From a virus, in IMG/VR virus record IMGVR_UViG_3300009151_000205, positions 1 to 35,018 of that record: a stretch of 35,018 nt of DNA; one strand, 5' to 3'. Of this stretch, positions 32,468 to 35,018 are shown one piece after another. The notes beneath the pieces are model-generated. The model was not told the DNA's origin and did no database searches. It worked only from the letters and a program-made list of their open reading frames with translations. How positions within the stretch are numbered: position 1 is the first letter of the stretch; each line of letters begins with the position of its first letter. Position numbers and translations under genes: made by a program.

Positions 32468-32498
32468 ATGGGCTAGTTAATTCTAGCCCATTTATTTT
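32468..32498 (+). terminator. Hairpin terminator after gp18
   Basis: ATGGGCTAG / CTAGCCCAT, a 9-bp stem with a TTAATT loop (32468-32491), followed by TTATTTT. It begins seven bases after the gp18 stop and just before the gp19 late promoter. Confidence 0.8.
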
Positions 32499-32500
32499 CA

Positions 32501-32508
32501 TATAAATA
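32501..32508 (+). promoter_or_regulatory. T4-type late promoter for tail tube gp19
   Basis: Perfect TATAAATA three bases after the terminator T-tract and 31 bases before the gp19 ATG, with AAAGGA as ribosome site. It separates tube expression from sheath expression. Confidence 0.85.
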
Positions 32509-32538
32509 ATATAAACTAATAAACAAAGGAACCACAAA

Positions 32539-33141
32539 ATGGCTAATATCGCGGATTTTACCTCGCAACTGATTGGTGGTGGCGCAAGAGCTAACCAATT
32601 CAGAGCATATCTTCACTTTCCTACATTTGTAGGTTTAGGTGCATTTGAAGGAGCAAGAGCTCAATTCTTATGTAAATCTGCATCTCTTCCAGGTTCTACT
32701 ATTTCAGAAATAGAGATTCCGTATAGAGGTCGCCCAATTTATATTGCTGGGGAAAGAACTTTCCAACCTTGGACAATAACCGTATATAATGATACCACTT
32801 TTGGTTTGAGAAACGCATTTGAAACTTGGCAGTCGGGTATCCAAAGATATGCAGCAACTAATGGATTAGTTAATCCATCAGATTATCAAGTTGAGTTAGA
32901 AATTCATCAACTAGATAGAAATGGCGCAACTCTTAAAACATACAAGTTCTCTGATGCTTTCCCAATTTCAATCGGTCAAATCCAACTAGACTTCGGTCAA
33001 GGTAACGATATTGAAACGTTTGATGTTGAATTTCGATATAACTACTTTACCTCTAATAAAGGCACTGATACAGACGGAAGTTCTTTTGGTGTTAATTTGT
33101 CAATAGATACACCAATCGGAACTATTCCTTTTTCTTTTTAA
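32539..33141 (+). CDS. 19: Tail tube protein gp19
   Basis: A 200-aa tube subunit (T4 gp19 is 163 aa) that stacks as hexameric rings inside the sheath. Family features: FRAYLHFPTF, the FLCKSASLPGSTISEIEIPY segment, GRPIYIAGERTFQPWTITVY, then FETWQSGIQRYAA and GQGNDIETFDVEFRYNYF. The C terminus has a short Gly/Ser/Thr-rich tail (GTDTDGSSFGVNLSIDTPIG) beyond the usual end. Preceded by its own late promoter; the portal gene follows 17 bases later. Confidence 0.96.
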   Translation: MANIADFTSQLIGGGARANQFRAYLHFPTFVGLGAFEGARAQFLCKSASLPGSTISEIEIPYRGRPIYIAGERTFQPWTITVYNDTTFGLRNAFETWQSGIQRYAATNGLVNPSDYQVELEIHQLDRNGATLKTYKFSDAFPISIGQIQLDFGQGNDIETFDVEFRYNYFTSNKGTDTDGSSFGVNLSIDTPIGTIPFSF

Positions 33142-33158
33142 TAGGCTAAAGACATATA

Positions 33159-34631
33159 ATGGAAATTTTTGGAATTAAATTAACCAAAAAGAAATCGAAA
33201 CCAAATCAAGTGGCGAGTGTTGTTTCTCCACCACTTGATGATGGGGCTGCTTTAGTATCTGCCGCAAATTACTATGGTATATCTGTAGACCTTGATGGTA
33301 GTTTAAAAAACGAAAATCTTCTCATACAAAAGTATAGGGAAACTTGTAACTATCCTGATTGTGATTCTGCTGTTGAAGATATCATTAATGAGTCTATTGT
33401 TAATGACGGCAATAACCCTATCGTTAAGATTAGTTTAGCCGGTTCTAAAATATCTGAATCTATTAAGACTAAAATAAGCGATGAGTTTAACGAGGTTCTA
33501 AAATTATTAAAGTTTTCTGATAGAGCGCATGACATATTCAGAACTTGGTATGTTGATGGAAAACTTTATTACAATATCTTAATAGACGATAAAGATGTTA
33601 AAAATGGCATTGCCGAATTAAGGTATATTGATCCTCTAAAAATTAGAAAGATTAGAACAGTTAAAACAGAAAGAACACCAACAGGTGTTGATGTTAATAC
33701 TAACGTTGAAGAATATTATTTGTTTAATGATAAAGGTTTAACAACTACTGCCACTCAAGGTGTGAGGTTGAGTTCAGATTCTGTTGCTTATTGTGGATCT
33801 GGTCTAATAGACCCTAACACTGGTGTGGGGTTAAGTTATCTAAACAAGGCTATTAAACCGACTAATCAACTAAAAATGATTGAGGATGCTCTAGTAATAT
33901 ACCGTGTTTCAAGAGCACCTGAAAGACGAATTTTCTATATCGATGTTGGTAATTTACCTAAAGTAAAAGCAGAGCAGTATGTTCAAGATATTATGAACAA
34001 GTTTAGAAATAAACTGGTTTATGATGCTAATACTGGCGAGATAAAGGACGATAAAAAACATCTTTCTATGATGGAAGATTTCTGGATGCCAAGAAGAGAA
34101 GGCGGCAAAGGAACAGAAATAACCACATTAGACGGAGCTCAGAACTTAGGACAGATTGAAGATATTAACTATTTTCAAAATAAACTATTTCAAGCTTTGA
34201 ATGTACCATTATCGAGGCTGAAACCTGATATGGCTTTTTCAATAGGAGCATCAGCTACTATTACAAGAGACGAAGTTAAGTTTGCAAAGTTTATATCAAG
34301 ATTGCGTAGCAAATTCTCTCATCTGTTTTCTCAGGTACTTAGGGTTCAGTTAATCCTAAAGGGTGTAATTAGGGAAGATGAGTGGGATGATTTATTACCA
34401 GAAATTAAATATATTTTTGCTGTCGATAACCATTATGCCGAACTTAAAGAAACTGAGATTATTCAGAATCGTATCGCCACTTTGAACTCTATTGATATGT
34501 TCGTAGGTAAGTATTATAGCATAGAGTGGGTAAGAAAAAACGTGTTGATGCAGACTGATGAAGAAATCAAGGACATTAATAAACAAATAAAAGCGGAGCC
34601 AGAACCTGCTCCAGAACAAAACCCTCAATAG
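33159..34631 (+). CDS. 20: Portal vertex protein gp20
   Basis: A 490-aa portal subunit (T4 gp20 is 524 aa), expected to form the dodecameric ring that nucleates the prohead and carries packaged DNA. Conserved segments: KYRETCNYPDCDSAVEDIIN and ESIVNDGNNPIVKI near the start, YYNILIDDKDVKNGIAELRY, PLKIRKIRTVKTE, VIYRVSRAPERRIFYIDVGN, KVKAEQYVQDIMNKFRNKLV, DFWMPRREGGKGTEITTLDG and FQALNVPLSRLKPD. The last 20 residues are charged and Pro-rich (KAEPEPAPEQNP). The start ATG 33159 has only a weak ribosome site (AAAGAC). Confidence 0.96.
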   Translation: MEIFGIKLTKKKSKPNQVASVVSPPLDDGAALVSAANYYGISVDLDGSLKNENLLIQKYRETCNYPDCDSAVEDIINESIVNDGNNPIVKISLAGSKISESIKTKISDEFNEVLKLLKFSDRAHDIFRTWYVDGKLYYNILIDDKDVKNGIAELRYIDPLKIRKIRTVKTERTPTGVDVNTNVEEYYLFNDKGLTTTATQGVRLSSDSVAYCGSGLIDPNTGVGLSYLNKAIKPTNQLKMIEDALVIYRVSRAPERRIFYIDVGNLPKVKAEQYVQDIMNKFRNKLVYDANTGEIKDDKKHLSMMEDFWMPRREGGKGTEITTLDGAQNLGQIEDINYFQNKLFQALNVPLSRLKPDMAFSIGASATITRDEVKFAKFISRLRSKFSHLFSQVLRVQLILKGVIREDEWDDLLPEIKYIFAVDNHYAELKETEIIQNRIATLNSIDMFVGKYYSIEWVRKNVLMQTDEEIKDINKQIKAEPEPAPEQNPQ

Positions 34632-34639
34632 GAATTAAG

Positions 34640-35018
34640 ATGACAGATTTTACATTAAATTTAGTTGATGCAATCATTTCAGGTAGAGCTACTGATATTG
34701 AATCTGCATTTCAAGAAGCTATTAAAGATAAGATTTCAATAGCAATGGAAGACAAAAGAAATTATATGGCTCAATCTATGTTCAAAGAAAGTGCCGATGC
34801 TTATGAGCTTCATGACCCAAAACACCCTCACTTTGTTAAGAATCATACTAAGTGGAAAAAGTCTAATCCAAATGGAACGACTTCAGAATTTATTAGCCAC
34901 ATGAAAACTAAAAGATTTAATGTGGATGAAGAACTAACATTAGAAGATTACTCTTTAGAAGAAATCGAAGACTTTATGATGTCTGAAGAATTTGAACAAC
35001 TAGATGAATTGTCAAAAG
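34640..35018 (+). CDS. Probable prohead-core protein (gp67-like), 3' partial
   Basis: An open frame from ATG 34640 (GGAATTAAG ahead) to the right edge with no stop, 126 codons seen. The N terminus (LVDAIISGRATDIESAFQEA, IKDKISIAMEDKRNYMAQSM) is an amphipathic helix pattern like T4-type prohead core proteins, and the rest is highly charged with an acidic end (EELTLEDYSLEEIEDFMMSE). T4 gene order after gp20 is 67, 68, 21 (protease), which fits a small core protein here. The middle (HDPKHPHFVKNHTKWKKSNP) is basic and His/Lys-rich. Assignment rests on position and character; it could be a different small head protein. Confidence 0.55.
   Translation, partial: MTDFTLNLVDAIISGRATDIESAFQEAIKDKISIAMEDKRNYMAQSMFKESADAYELHDPKHPHFVKNHTKWKKSNPNGTTSEFISHMKTKRFNVDEELTLEDYSLEEIEDFMMSEEFEQLDELSK

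Noticed and set aside
1-35018. Many open frames on the minus strand (60-145 aa)
   Set aside because: All lie opposite clear + strand genes, lack ribosome sites and family motifs, and include low-complexity translations such as the Pro/His-rich ones opposite the Gly linker at 3139-3180.
1-35018. tRNA genes, CRISPR arrays, insertion sequences, attachment sites
   Set aside because: Read for cloverleaf-like sequence, spaced repeats and transposase motifs; nothing convincing was seen, and the tight gene packing leaves little room.

Overview
The window is a stretch of a T4-type contractile-tailed bacteriophage (T4-like myovirus) genome. All genes lie on the + strand, packed end to end with TAATG or ATGA junctions and no non-coding gap over 80 bases. 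The order gp5 - PAAR - tail-fibre genes - gp25 - gp6 - gp7-like - gp8 - DUF4815 giant - gp13 - gp14 - gp15 - gp17 - gp18 - gp19 - gp20 - prohead gene follows the T4 late virion module. The details (gp5 type, gp8 with glycine-rich inserts, DUF4815 protein, small protein before gp13) are closer to the aquatic T4-like phages (cyanophage and pelagiphage type) than to coliphage T4. The DNA is AT-rich. The host cannot be read from the sequence.

Layout. (1) 2-3028: central spike and tip. The gp5-type protein is cut by the left edge and joins a GH19-like glycosidase region, a beta-helix spike and a C-terminal M15-like peptidase; a PAAR tip protein follows. (2) 3028-14880: an accessory cluster of eight tail-fibre or tail-surface genes plus one small conserved gene. 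It is mosaic: the same modules recur in neighbouring genes, one 1359-aa protein carries sections like siphovirus gpJ, and base composition changes near 10.09 kb. (3) 14955-26231: baseplate wedge (gp25, gp6, a short gp7-like protein, enlarged gp8, a 2040-aa DUF4815 protein and a small coiled-coil-like protein). (4) 26251-28618: neck and tail completion (gp13, gp14, gp15). The gp15 reading frame is broken by an apparent -1 shift. (5) 28689-30461: a 64-aa protein and the large terminase gp17; no recognisable gp16 lies between gp15 and gp17. (6) 30539-35018: sheath gp18, tube gp19, portal gp20 and the start of a probable prohead-core gene cut by the right edge.

Regulation. Perfect copies of the T4 late promoter octamer TATAAATA lie upstream of gp25, gp8 (inside the end of the gp7-like gene), the DUF4815 gene, gp18 and gp19, with a further candidate before gp13. 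A hairpin with a T-rich tail separates gp18 from gp19. Together the genes build the spike, baseplate, neck, tail and portal, and package DNA.
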